Below, one piece after another: positions 23,661 through 34,925 of a stretch of DNA of 64,000 bases (its first letter is position 1; each line of letters begins with the position of its first letter). Source of the stretch: Theristus sp. LFF4_11 (taxonomy: Eukaryota > Nematoda > Chromadorea > Monhysterida > Xyalidae); assembly GCA_030248135.1 (NCBI GenBank), contig JASANC010001169.1:301101-365100 (forward strand), written 5' to 3'. The notes beneath the pieces were generated by a model. It worked only from the letters and a program-made list of their open reading frames with translations, searched no databases and was not told the origin of the DNA. The position numbers and the translations under genes were made by a program.

Positions 23661-24645
23661 TTAGTATTTGAAGTCTTCGTCAGGATTCAAATAGTCGCGG
23701 CGGAGAGCTTTCTGTTGCCCTCGCACTGGATACCACGGCAACACGACGTCTCGGAATTTTCTCGTGTTCTCTGAAGAAGTTGAACAAGCAAAACAGGTGA
23801 GCAAAAAGCTCGGTTTTGAAGAACGTTCTCGAAAGCCTGATTGATTGCATCCAAAAAATCAAAGTGATTATCATTGTGAATGAATCGCCTCACGGGGCTG
23901 CAGATGAGCGAAATCCTCCGGATGCAGCGACTTGTAGTGGTCAACGATCGCGTCGCGTGTCGTCCAATGAGCATCACGAATGCGACCCAGCCACCAACCG
24001 CCCACTGCGGCCAACATTGAGCTAGGCACAATCGACGCCCAACCTGCAGTCACAATCAGAATGGTAATGCAATAAGAAAACATCAGATTATCATTACAGT
24101 GGCCACGCAAGGCAAGATGCATAGTTTCCACGAGACGGGGCAGGCAGAAATTGTGGGAGACGAATCGAGGAGACCTTTGTGTCGCGCCAACTTTATACAC
24201 ACACGTCTCGTGGTAACCAGCATCAAGCACATAACCCTTTACCACAGTTGTTCCAGAGCTGGGAGTTGGGCGACATAGACAGCTGAAGCAACATTTTTTC
24301 AGATATACAAAGGCCGCGCCCCGAGCCTCCCCTCCAGAACAACTACGCCGTTTTTACTGTGAACCTGCGCTCACCTGCAAAGAACGCTCGCCGCTTCCAG
24401 AAGTTGAACGCATGTGCTCCGGTGAGCACGCAGCCGGCACTCATCAACGCGTAAAAACCGGGATGCTGCCACGACCACGGATTCCACCACGAGTACGGCA
24501 TGTCAAAGCGACCGTAGCGCATCAATCGCTCACGCTGTTCGTTCAACAGCAACGCCGTGTGCAACGGAGCGCCGGATGAATCAGTGCCGTGCCCGCAATC
24601 CGCTGTCATCGCCGACAACTCTTCATTCATTGTTTTGCCCGTCAT
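23661..24645 (-). CDS. NDUFC2: NADH:ubiquinone oxidoreductase subunit C2-like protein (complex I), 3 exons
   Basis: Minus-strand exons are 24645-24375, 24043-23894 and 23770-23661; both introns are phase 1, and the protein is 176 aa. NDUFC2 is an accessory membrane-arm subunit of mitochondrial complex I. Family signs are two hydrophobic segments (HPGFYALMSAGCVLTGAHAF; SIVPSSMLAAVGGWWLG), then TTRDAIVDHYKSLHPEDF, matching the hallmark R-D...KLHPEDF of the family. The last exon gives KFRDVVLPWYPVR, which aligns with the human ending EIFEKFHPIR. The protein is longer than human (119 aa), through an N-terminal extension and a short acidic tail. An unspliced reading that continues exon 2 would end at 23871 but loses the conserved PWYPVR ending, so I prefer the three-exon model. 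TBCC follows on the same strand. Confidence 0.85.
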
Positions 24646-26524
24646 GCTGGCAGCTGGATAGTTGCACCACGCCGAGCCTGCTGCAGCCTGAGTAGCCTGA
24701 CAAATTCCTTTCCAGGAAAAGCAGTTGAAAATGCGTCAGAATGAAAAGTGAAGTTCAAGTTGAAAATGAAAAAAATTAGGGATAATTAGTGGCGTTTTCG
24801 AACTATGGGCTATATTCGAAGTTCGAACTCAGCGCGTAAGCGTAGCGCGGTTCGACTCCACCTGACCTAACGGTCAGATACCCGTGTACGTGTACCCCCC
24901 TTTCCCCCTTTACCTCGACACGGGTACCAGACTCCCTCCCCCCCCCACACCCCCTCCGCGAGAAAACACGGGATCGCATCGCTCGCACCCCCCCCCCCCT
25001 CATGGTGGTCAATGTCAATCTCATCTCAATTTTTCCCAAAAATACCCTATTTTTTGCATTTTTCTGGACGTTTGTGTCTGTCCCTGCATAGATTTTGTTG
25101 TTTCTGACCAAACAAGCAGCTTCTTTGCACAAAATATTCTGTATTTCACAAGAATTTCTGTGTTTTTCCAAAACATTCCTAGAAAAATTTGGCATTACCC
25201 GTGCGATCCCGTGCGTGCACCCCCCTCACAAAATTTTTCTGCCAGTGCGCACCCCCCTCACTCACCCTCAGGAAAATTCGCTGCCCGTGCACCCCCCTCT
25301 AAAATTAGGCAAACACCCCCCTCCACCCGAGGTCCCGCTCCCGCTTTCGCTACTGAACTGAACTGACTGCTTCCATCCAGCCCAGCCCCAGCACTTTGGA
25401 AAATTAATTTTTTAATTAATTTGAAAATAAAAAAAAATAAAAAAACAGGATTTTCACTTTTTTCGAACCCTATTCGGGGATAGTACCGAAGATGACAGAC
25501 ATTGTTAGGTAAAGGAGGGGGCAGGGGGTACCAGGGATTGAGATGGGAAGGTATGGGGGGAGTACGTGTATCCCCAAAACCAGATTGACCCCCAAACAAA
25601 CCTGGACAAACACCCCTGAAATTTTGGCAAAAATACCCACCCCCTCTCAAATTCGACCTTCCCCCCCAAATTTCTAAAACCCAAATTTGTCCTAAAAACA
25701 GTAAAAAACTGCAAACCGACTATTTCGAGCATTTTTCGCAAATTTTTCTTCACTTTATCTTGGCATAGTATATTTGAGTGTTGAATGACTGCTTTTAGGT
25801 GTAGTATAACTTGGGTTTTGCACTTGACCCCCTCCTAAGAATTACCGTGATCTATAAGACTTGGACCACTAATCTAACCTTGCCAAGTTCCAGTGGATAT
25901 CTATATTCACTCAGAAAATTACTGCAAACCATTCAAAACCACTGCAAATAGTTTTTCTCACCATTTACACAATGAAACAGGTTATTTTAGTCTTTTTGAC
26001 AACAAAATTTAACCAATTTTACCCCCCAAAACGTAATATTTGCACGTATCAGTTAGATTTTTAGTTAGAAAATTTTTTGCCCATTTTTACTATGTGCAAA
26101 AAAATTAAAAAACTTTTTGGCATCTCTCGGACCCCCCCCCCCTACGATTCTGGGTCGACACCCCTTCTTCCCAACTGGGTCGACACCCCTCCCACCTGGG
26201 AAAACACCTCTTCTCCAAATTTCGGGTTACCTCACCCCGAAGCGAAATCGCCAAAAATCGGGCTAGCGCTCGACCCCTGGGGGTACCTGCCCGTGGGGGT
26301 GTCAAATTTTTTTGGGGAGGGTAGGGGGTCGGGGTAACTGGGGCCCCTCCGGTTGCCTGCTAGGGGGTGCCGGTGCGCACCGGATGCTAATCAGTTTTTG
26401 AGGGGTGCCACCCCCTACCACACCCGCATTTTTTATTGCAAATTTTTCCATGAAAAACGCTATAAATTTTAAAAGTTTCGCTAATACGGTTGTTTGTAAG
26501 ACGAAATAACCTCATATTTAGTGC
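24646..26524. other. Low-complexity region with many C and G runs
   Basis: No gene recognised. Runs of five or more C recur at 24890-25010 and 25215-25325, and at 26130-26200; G runs on the same strand lie at 25510-25560 and 26275-26380. GTGCACCCCCCTC and close variants repeat between 25205 and 25305. The long open frames here are Pro/Gly-rich translations of these runs and not believable proteins. Confidence 0.7.
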
Positions 26525-26528
26525 ATAT

Positions 26529-26724
26529 AGTTGGCGTGGTCGTATACGTGGCTGGTATACGTGGCAAGTGCACGTCAACAAACGTCATCGCTGTCTGCAC
26601 TATCTGATATATACCATGTTTTGTACCATTTCGGGGTTCAGTTTAGTTCAGTTTAGTACCGTTTTACTGTGTCTGTCTGGAGCACCCGAATAAACTGATC
26701 CGGTCGTCTGTGGCGCGTCAAACT
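26529..26724 (+). repeat. 5' LTR
   Basis: 196 bp, AGTTGGCGTGG...GTCAAACT. It contains AATAAA (26690-26695), a likely polyadenylation signal, and matches the 3' LTR except at one position. Confidence 0.92.
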
Positions 26725-27180
26725 GGTGCAAACTCCGCTGCGTGAACGGTTGTCTCCTTCTCGTCCATCGAACGTCCCAAGTGCTGCGAGCCATTTCCTC
26801 CGCGGTTGCTCGACTTACTGCATGCGCTGCCATCTCGCGGGTCAGCGATAAAACCATAACAGGCGATACGGGACAAGTCGCGCCTTCCACGGCATAAAGC
26901 GACAAAACAAGTCGTGCCCAAACAGGGTACACACGACAATAAATAGCAGCAGACGACCACAGAAGGCCGGTCATGATGACCGCCTACGTGCCACGCTCAA
27001 CGGCGGGCTCACCACTTCAAGTAGCGAGGGAGTGGCGATTTACTGGACTGGAGAACAACAGACATTACAGGGAAAAATATCACAATATATAGGATATCAC
27101 GCACAATTATACATAATTACAGCCAGACAATTACGATAATCGCCCATCATCAACAAAAAAACAATAAAAAACAGAGGGCC

Positions 27181-30171
27181 GTGCAGTCGAGCAGTGTTTT
27201 GACCCAAGAGACCAGTGATAACGAGTGTGAACAAAAAGTCTTCCGTGCCAAACAAAAAAGACAAAAAAGACCCTCTGTCACTAAAAAGATGCACGAGAAC
27301 ACTGCAAGGCACGAGAGCGCTGATGCTGATTGGAAAACAATGAATAATTCCGCCGGAAAGGCGAGGCCGACACAGGAGGATGAAAGGGTCAAAAAGAGTG
27401 ATAACGGTGATTTGCACACTGATCTGAAAATGTTCATGACGATGATGCAGCAACAAATGCAGTTGCAATCGGAAGCGCAGATGGTCACGCTCAAGGAATT
27501 GCTGCGCAAGTCTGATGAACGGTTTGATCAGATTAAAAGTGAAGTTGCGGAAATAAAGCAGACGATTTTCCAGAAGGATGATTCCTGCGAGCACAGTGAT
27601 TCTGGAAATGAGCATGATGATCGGTCTGAGGTCAAAGTTGACCCAAGTGATTCATTGAACGCTGTGATGTATTGCGATCCATTAACATTGTTGCAAAACA
27701 AATGGGAGCGTTACGGCCCCAATCAAACGATTCAGTTCCGTGCATGGATGGATTCGCTTCAGACACGTCTGCGTATGGCTAAAATGGGAAAGTTTTTTGA
27801 TGATGATTTGGCTGTGCAACACATTCGTGCTTGTTTGACTGATGATGCCAAGCATGTGTTCGACCAGCAACCAAATAGTGTGCGAAAGAGTCTGAATGAG
27901 ACAATCGCGTATCTAGAGCGATCGTACGGTCCGCGCAATGAACTGATATTTGCTCACAAAGATTTTCATCTCGCACGTCGAGAACAGAATGAGACCGCAC
28001 GTGATTTCGCAAATCGGTTGGAAACGTTGTATCAGAAAACGGGTGCACCGCCGTGTGATGTGAATGGCAGGTATGATACTGAGCACGAGCATTTGATGAG
28101 CAGACTGTTCATTGAGCATCTAAACAACACAGATTGGTCCAACAAAGCCAATACAAAGTATGTGGCTGGTAAGAGTTTCCGTGAGATTGTGGACTACATT
28201 GTGGAGCTTGAGGAGAGCATGTCTGTCTCACGTTTCAACGGTCAATCGTACTACAACAGTGGTAGTAGAGGTAGTGCTCGTGGAAAGCGTGGTCGTGGAG
28301 GAGTGTACAAGAGTAACTACTGGCGCAATAATTTTGGAGCTGGTAACGGTTACCAGCAGCAGTACCAAAATCGGAATAACAATTATCAGTCACGTCGTGG
28401 TAGCAACCATGGCCATTGGAACAATTGGCATGGTAACAATTCGAGCCAGAGTGGTTCGTACGGACAGAATCAGAGTCGTCCGAATAATGCGCAGCAGTCA
28501 CAGGGTGCAAATAATAATGCGCAGAAAAAAGTGGGTTTGATGAAGAATGGCAGTAGTGCCAAGGGTGCAGACCAAGCGCAAGATGGTGATTACGAGACAC
28601 CGATGTTGAACGGTCGAGTTGTGAAATATTACTGCGTCGACACCGGATCAGACGCAATGCTTCTAACGCAGCGATACGCGCGTGAATGTGGTTTGAAAAT
28701 TGAGCGCAACCACAATAAAAGCATCAATTTGAGTGCAGCAAACGGTACGCCCATGCGTGTGCTTGGTACGTGTTATGCAACGCTGTGTGTTGATGGGCAG
28801 ACTATTGAGAACTGTGAGTTCTTGGTCACTGACGCTATGCAAGGCGAAGTGGACTTGGTGATTGGTCGGAATAAACTGAGGCAAATTGCCGTCAGTGTGA
28901 TCACGGGCAGCGGAAAGCCTTTGCGCCTGATGAAAAACAGACAGACTGAATCCGACAATCCGCCATTTGTGCGTCGTATTCGCAAGCACTGCCCGGTGTT
29001 ACCTGATGATGAACGGGTACGAATCATGTTTGTTGATAAAGACGCAAATGCGCGTTTTCAGTTGGAAGTTCCAATTGAAGAGAGCAATGGTGAAGATACT
29101 GAGTGGATGGATGTGCAGTCAGTGAATCAGTCAGTTGAGCATGAGAAAAAAGAGGAGGTGATTGATGTGTTGAAAATTGGGAACTTGACAGCAGAAGAGA
29201 CGGAATCTGTCAAGCAATTACTGCAGTCCAAAGAGAGAGCATTCAGCACTAGCTACGTGCCAGGTAAATGCCAGAACGTTGACAACGTTGGCAAAGCAAC
29301 GGTTGAGCACACAATTGATGTCGGAGATAATCCACCTTTCCGCGAGAAACCGCGTCGAATCGAATTGAATCTCAGATCGGTGGTGGAGGACATGTGCTGT
29401 GAATTGCTCGAAAACAAGTTCATCCGTGAGTCTAATTCGCCGTACGCATCTGCCATTGTGCTCGTAAAAAAGAAAGAGGGTAGTTGGCGTTTCTGTGTGG
29501 ATTTTCGGCGATTGAATAGTATTACGCGAGCTGACGCGTATCCATTGCCTCGCATCGATGACATGATTGACTCATTGCGGGATGCACGTTACTTTACGTC
29601 GCTGGACGTGAAATGCGGCTATTACAATATTCCAATGGCTGAAAAGGACATTGAAAAGACTGCATTCCTCGCATTCCACCAAGGATCGTGGAAACTATTT
29701 GAATGGCTGCGCATGCCATTTGGTTTGACCGGTGCTCCGGCAACTTTCCAACGCTTTATGAACAGCCAACTGAGGGAGCATATTGGCAAGCGTTGTCGAG
29801 TTTATTTGGACGACGTTCTGGTGTACAGTCGTTCATTTAAGGAACATTTGCATGATGTGAGCATGGTGATTGATGCTATGGTCGACGCAAGATTGCGTTT
29901 CAATCCGATTAACTTTGCGTTTTTTCAGTCGGTGAATCGACAGTGGTACAACCGCACAGCGGATGAGTATAGAGTTGGTGAACTGGTTTGGGTGAAAGAT
30001 GCAACAAAACGTGATTCAAGGAAAAGCAAGTTGCATCCTACGCATCCGTTGAAAGGAACCGTTATTGAGCTGTTGAAACCGTCGTCTGCGAAGATTCGTT
30101 TAGAATCAGGCAAAGTGATTGTGCGTCGACTTGCCGATCTTCGTGAAAGGGGGAAAAAGACGACAAATTGA
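27181..30171 (+). pseudogene. Gag-Pol open frame of the LTR element with in-frame deletion
   Basis: The frame is open for 996 codons from 27181; the first in-frame ATG is at 27289, so the true start is uncertain. Residue positions are counted from 27181. The Gag capsid-like part (about 160-345) is followed by an Arg/Gly-rich stretch (RGSARGKRGRGG), where many relatives have a CCHC knuckle. The aspartic protease motif is DTGS at 487-490. Reverse transcriptase follows, with SLDVKCGYYNIPM, LRMPFGLTGAPATFQRFM and the active-site YLDD at 875-878. At about 29925 the RT palm/thumb sequence (NFAFFQ) jumps directly to QWYNRTADEYRVGELVWVKD, typical of the integrase C-terminal region. The rest of RT, RNase H and the integrase zinc-binding and catalytic domains are therefore missing. 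The deletion preserves the frame. Confidence 0.85.
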
Positions 30172-30330
30172 ATTGGATGCGTATTTGAATGTCATTCTAT
30201 TGATTTTTCACTCAACCATGACTTTTTGTTGTTGCTCATTCGTTGTTTTGCTCTGTTATGATTATTTCTTGTGATTTGTACCATTGTGATTTATCGTCCG
30301 TGGCGCATCGTCTTCCGTTCACGGGGGAGG

Positions 30331-30526
30331 AGTTGGCGTGGTCGTACACGTGGCTGGTATACGTGGCAAGTGCACGTCAACAAACGTCATCGCTGTCTGC
30401 ACTATCTGATATATACCATGTTTTGTACCATTTCGGGGTTCAGTTTAGTTCAGTTTAGTACCGTTTTACTGTGTCTGTCTGGAGCACCCGAATAAACTGA
30501 TCCGGTCGTCTGTGGCGCGTCAAACT
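30331..30526 (+). repeat. 3' LTR
   Basis: 196 bp, preceded by the purine tract and followed by the ATAT target duplication. AATAAA is at about 30492. Confidence 0.92.
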
Positions 30527-30530
30527 ATAT

Positions 30531-32656
30531 TATGGACCTGGTAACCGAAAACTTATGATTTTTAAAAAAATTGTGATTTTTATTAAACAAAATTCGTAAT
30601 TTTGGAACAAAAGTTTGTGACTTTGGGAACATTTTGAGAGAGGGTGGCGATGGGTGGGTACCCACAGGGGTGCCGAGTCGGGAAGGGGGTGGGGGGTACC
30701 CACGAGGGCTCCCGGGTTTGGGGGGTCCCGGGTTTAGGTGTAAGTTTAGCAATACCCCGTCCCCTTCAAATATAACAAAAATATTAGAGGAAGATTTTTC
30801 GAATTTTTTTAAATCGGCATTTTCTTAACGGCATAAAGTTTTTTATTCAGTGCAGTGTTTGTTTTAAACTTTTTGTTTTTTTAGCAATCTACCCTTACCT
30901 AGGGTTCAAAAAAGTTCAAAAAAAAATTAAAAATCCCAATTGTTTAAATTTTTTTAATTGATTTTTTTAAATTTTTTAAATTTTATTTAATCAATTAAAA
31001 AAAATTCCAAAATGCCGGAGGGGGAAGAAAAGGTTTTTTTTGTAAACAGCAAACAGAAAACCAGAGCGTGAATTTTTTTTTTTGCTTTTTGCTTTTTTTG
31101 CATTTTTGCTCAAAATTTTTGAAAATTTCGCTAATTTTAACAAGGCCGCGCTTCTTCGAGACGACAAATCGGCAACAATCAAGAGTTGACAAGCAGTTTT
31201 TTTTCACATTTGAAGAAAATTTGGGTTGAACTTTCAAAAAATTATGCCAAAAATCGAATTTTCTGAGCAAAGTAGGAGAAAATTGTTCATTTTAATTTAA
31301 AAAAATCCGAAAACAAAAACAATTCAAGTCCCATAACTCCACCCCCCCCCCTTGGCCCCTAGAACAACTATGGGGGCATCCACGGTCATGGAATGCTCAG
31401 TCCATCCATGCCCCGCCCCTCCTGTCACGCCCACCTAGAGATGTCAAAAAAATCCGGATTTTTTTTGATTAAAAAAAATTAAAAAAATTTTTTTTTACAG
31501 GTTAGGTTAAAGGTTTGTTCGAAGCGTCTCGTCGAGCTAGACTATTTTCAGAACGATCCGGAAAACTATAAGAGCGAAAATCGTGTTTTATTGACATTAT
31601 GACCATTCCATAGAGGGAAAGTTGCATTTTCAATAGTACAGTAAAACAGGGCAATTTTTCACGTGTGCATGAATATTGAACGTTCTTAGTGGTTCCTCTT
31701 TAGTAAATTACCAAAATTTGACGTGTTCAAAAATTCCTGTTTGCTGCAGCAAAGTCGGCAACCCCTGTCGACCCGGTCGCACCCCCCCAAGACACTTACT
31801 TTCAGGTTCAACCAGCTATGCTATCTGCCACATGGCGAGAGCCCACTCTTATCGTATCGAAAACACGTACCATGATTTCGCGATCACGTTGCGGGCAACT
31901 GACAGACGCAAGTTTAACACGTTAGTTTTGCTCAGCACGCAAGTTTTAGCATGTGGCCATGTTATCGGGTATCTGAAAAACGGTCGTGTGATGTGGTATT
32001 AACCAACACCTCCACTCCAATTGTTTAACAATATATCGCACAACTCCATTGTGGACCTATAACATACGCCAATCAACAAGATATCTAAAAAAGCCCCTAA
32101 CCCTACCCCCACTCATATGGGAGGAGGGTGAAAATTTCAGACTTGGCTTCGGCGATCCCATTTTTCCACCGACGACATCGTGCCTCGTGTTTTGTCTCTC
32201 AATTTCCCTCAAATAACAAACAAGCAACTCACCGGTGTGATGGAACTGACGACACGAGTCGATCATGTCTCACCAAGGCTAAAAAAAGTCGATAAATCGA
32301 TCCAGAATACCACCTGCAGAGTTGAAGACTATGTCACAAAGTAAAGTCGAAGAAAATTTTTGTTGAACTTTCAAAAAATTATGCCAAAAACGGGCATCAA
32401 AAACGAAAAAAATTTCGAAAAATTTAAAAAAAAATAAAAAAAACTCATTTTTTTACTTTAAAATTTTTTTTTGAAGCTTACATTTCTACGCCCACCTACA
32501 GGTCTTCGGTACTGCAAAATAAAAACCTCTTTTTAACAACTTGCTTTTATCGGTTTTTTTTTGTTTTCAAATAGGCTTACATCAACAGTAATATTTCCCA
32601 TCAGACTCAGACGACAAAGTAGTAGTGTCCTGTCCTGTACACGGGCGAGGAGAACC
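30531..32656. other. AT-rich and C/G-run spacer upstream of RPS3
   Basis: No gene recognised. G runs occur at 30650-30730 and a C run near 31341-31351. Long A/T homopolymer stretches fill 30880-31100, 31440-31500 and 32395-32470. The last 60 nt before the RPS3 ATG should be its 5' UTR. Confidence 0.6.
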
Positions 32657-34925
32657 ATGGCCCAACAAATAACGAAAAAACGAAAGGTAAATGATGTGCT
32701 TTCATTTTGTTAGCATCGGTATTTTTCTGAAGAAAAAAAACAGTCACTTACTTTGCAGTTCGTGCAAGACGGAGTGTTCAAGGCGGAGTTGGATCGGTAC
32801 CTAACGAAGGAACTGGCGGAGGATGGCTACTCGGGCGTCGAAGTGCGCAAGACGCCCACGCGCACTGAGGTGATCATCATGGCGACACGGACGCAGAATG
32901 TGCTTGGCGAGAAGGGACGTCGCATCAGGGAGCTCACGTCGCTCGTACAGAAACGATTCGGCTTCCCGGAGGGCAGCGTTGAGGTGACAAACGACGCTTC
33001 TGTTATTTCTCGCATTTCGTCTTGTTATGTTTAGTTTCACGTCGTCACTGACGACAAGAGTAGTGATTTGAAAATCAACCAAGTTGTAAGATGATTCTCT
33101 GCATTTCGGCCTGGCCAACATCATATGCAGAAGAGGGGTGGCCTCATCAGTGATGTGCCCCTCTTGAACCACTTGAGACAAAAAACTTGTGCAATAGCTT
33201 ATTCACAGAAAATACAATCATCAAACTGAATAAAATGAATAAATCAGAACTCATTATGGACTTTGTTAAACTGCTAACTGCCCCTACTTTTAGTTGAAAA
33301 AGCAGATCAAATCACCAATAATAACGATAGCCAAAAACAAAAAGTATTCCGAGAAAAAATCCGGTTCTTCAGAATGCGTGGTGTGGTGCAGCGTGCAGTT
33401 AAATGCTGAATCAGACACAAACCAGAAGATGGCTAAAAACACACGCTAGACACTCAAATTTTTCAATCCACTGCATTTTGGCTTTACCACGCGAAAAAGA
33501 ATCGTAATAATAGGTTTTATTTATTTCACTCTTATAACAAACCAAAATTGGACATTATCTGGCAAAAAAGGCTGCTGACCAAAAAAAAATCCAGAAATTT
33601 GTATGTTTTCTTATATTTCTTACTTCTTCGTTTGCAGCTGTACGCTGAGAAAGTGACGAGTCGTGGCCTGTGCGCGGTCGCTCAGTGCGAATCGCTGCGT
33701 TACAAACTGAAAGGTGGACTGGCCGTCCGTCGGTACGCCTCTGCGTTTGCCGTTTGTGGCATTTTGTTGAGTTTTTGTCATAGAAAAAAGAAAATTGGTC
33801 ACATTCAAAAAACGGTGAACTTCTGCGTGGGATCCCATTCTCAAAGAGCGCTTATGGTTTTGTTTTCGCCCCGCAGCGCGTGCTACGGCGTGTTGCGTTT
33901 CATCATGGAGTCTGGCGCGAAGGGCTGCGAGGTGGTCGTCTCGGGCAAACTGCGCGGGCAGCGCGCGAAGTCGATGAAGTTCGTTGACGGACTGATGATC
34001 CACAGCGGCTTCGCCACCAACGAGTACATCCAGGAGGCCGTGCGTCATGTGCTCCTCCGTCAAGGTCTCGTCGTTTATTGTGCAGCGTTTTTTAATTGAT
34101 TAATTATGACCCGTCTTGTTTTTCGAGTGAAAAACAAAGAATGTCTTGGCTTTTTATTTGGTTAGATTAAGTTTTGTATTGTGCTTGCAAAGGGACTTGG
34201 TGCGTTTTGAAATTGGCAGAATCTGAATCAGAACTTTCTCTTTCGATGATTTCGATTCGTTTTATAAACGTTTTTTTTTTGTCGCACAGGCATGCTCGGT
34301 ATAAAAGTGAAGATCATGTTGCCGCACGATCAAAAGGGTCAAATCGGTCCGAAGACTCCGCTGCCCGATCACATCTCGGTGGTGGAGCCAAAACCGGAAC
34401 AGGTACTACAGGTCACCACAGCATTCACAAGGCGCAAACAATTAAGTCCTTTCAAGTTCAACATCCATGGTTGGTTCGGTCTCTCTTTCAAAAGCGCGTT
34501 AAAGTATTCGCCGTAAAACCACCGTAAACCATGAACAACCGGCTGATTGGCTATTTTTGTAATTGCGCTCTCTAATGGTAGCGTACAACTAGCACGAATC
34601 AGCCACCAGCGTGCCTGGCCATTCGACTAGCGTCATTTGTGCTTGGCTTGATGGTGTCGCCGACTAGCAGGCCGGTTTCAATAGCAGCACTGAACTGTTG
34701 CGTGTCTGTTTGCAGATGAACATCGAGCCGTACAGCGACCACAAAGACGCCAAGAAGCCAGTGGATCCGTTGAGCGGCGCGGGCACGACGGGCGTGGCGA
34801 CGGGCGCAGCGGCAGGCCCACCGCCGTCGATGCCGCCACCCCCGGGCGCTGCTCCACCGGCCGGCATCCCGCCGCTGCCCACTGCGGCCACTCTGCCCCC
34901 TGCGCCCGTTTTACCGCCCTACTAG
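32657..34925 (+). CDS. RPS3: 40S ribosomal protein S3 (uS3), 6 exons
   Basis: Exons are 32657-32686, 32759-32983, 33638-33732, 33877-34064, 34290-34402 and 34716-34925; the protein is 286 aa. uS3 sits at the mRNA entry channel of the 40S subunit. It begins [20 protein letters not shown]. The KH domain is intact ([29 protein letters not shown]), and the C-terminal domain has [49 protein letters not shown] and GIKVKIMLP. Introns 1 and 2 are phase 0, intron 3 phase 2, intron 4 phase 1 and intron 5 phase 0. The last exon encodes an unusual tail of about 50 residues rich in Pro, Gly and Ala, making the protein some 40 residues longer than human RPS3 (243 aa). Intron 2 contains a copy of the ~100-bp intronic repeat. 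AATAAA at 35253-35258 is a likely 3' end. Confidence 0.97.
33074..33177 (-). repeat. ~100-bp dispersed intronic repeat, copy A (RPS3 intron 2)
   Basis: On the minus strand it runs from CTCAAGTGGTTCAAGAGG to CAACTTGGTTGA. Conserved blocks are CACATCACTGATGAGGCCA, CTGCATATGATGTTGGCCAG and CCGAAATGCAGAGAA. An 8-bp stem AAGAGGGG/CCCCTCTT encloses CACTGATG. Three further copies lie in other genes' introns. Confidence 0.8.

Larger units (their letters stand above)
26529..30526 (+). mobile_element. Ty3/gypsy-type LTR retrotransposon, internally deleted
   Basis: The element is 3,998 bp with two 196-bp LTRs that differ at a single base (T versus C near 26545/30347). LTR ends are AGTT...AACT, flanked by a 4-bp target duplication ATAT (26525-26528 and 30527-30530). 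A TGG-starting candidate primer-binding site begins at 26724, and a purine tract (ACGGGGGAGG) precedes the right LTR. One long frame encodes Gag, protease and the first part of reverse transcriptase, joined in frame to the integrase C-terminus. The near-identical LTRs indicate recent insertion. As it lacks RNase H and the integrase core, it would need proteins from an intact relative to move. Confidence 0.93.

Noticed and set aside
24884..25366. Long Pro-rich open frames on both strands (also 25258-25753, 26077-26337)
   Set aside because: They are translations of C and G homopolymer runs with no domain, no splice context and equal openness on both strands.
33074..33177. A functional cis-acting hammerhead ribozyme in the ~100-bp repeat
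   Set aside because: The strand order (I', core, II, III', I, II', III) makes all three stems cross, so a single monomer cannot fold as a hammerhead. Kept only as a question about dimers.
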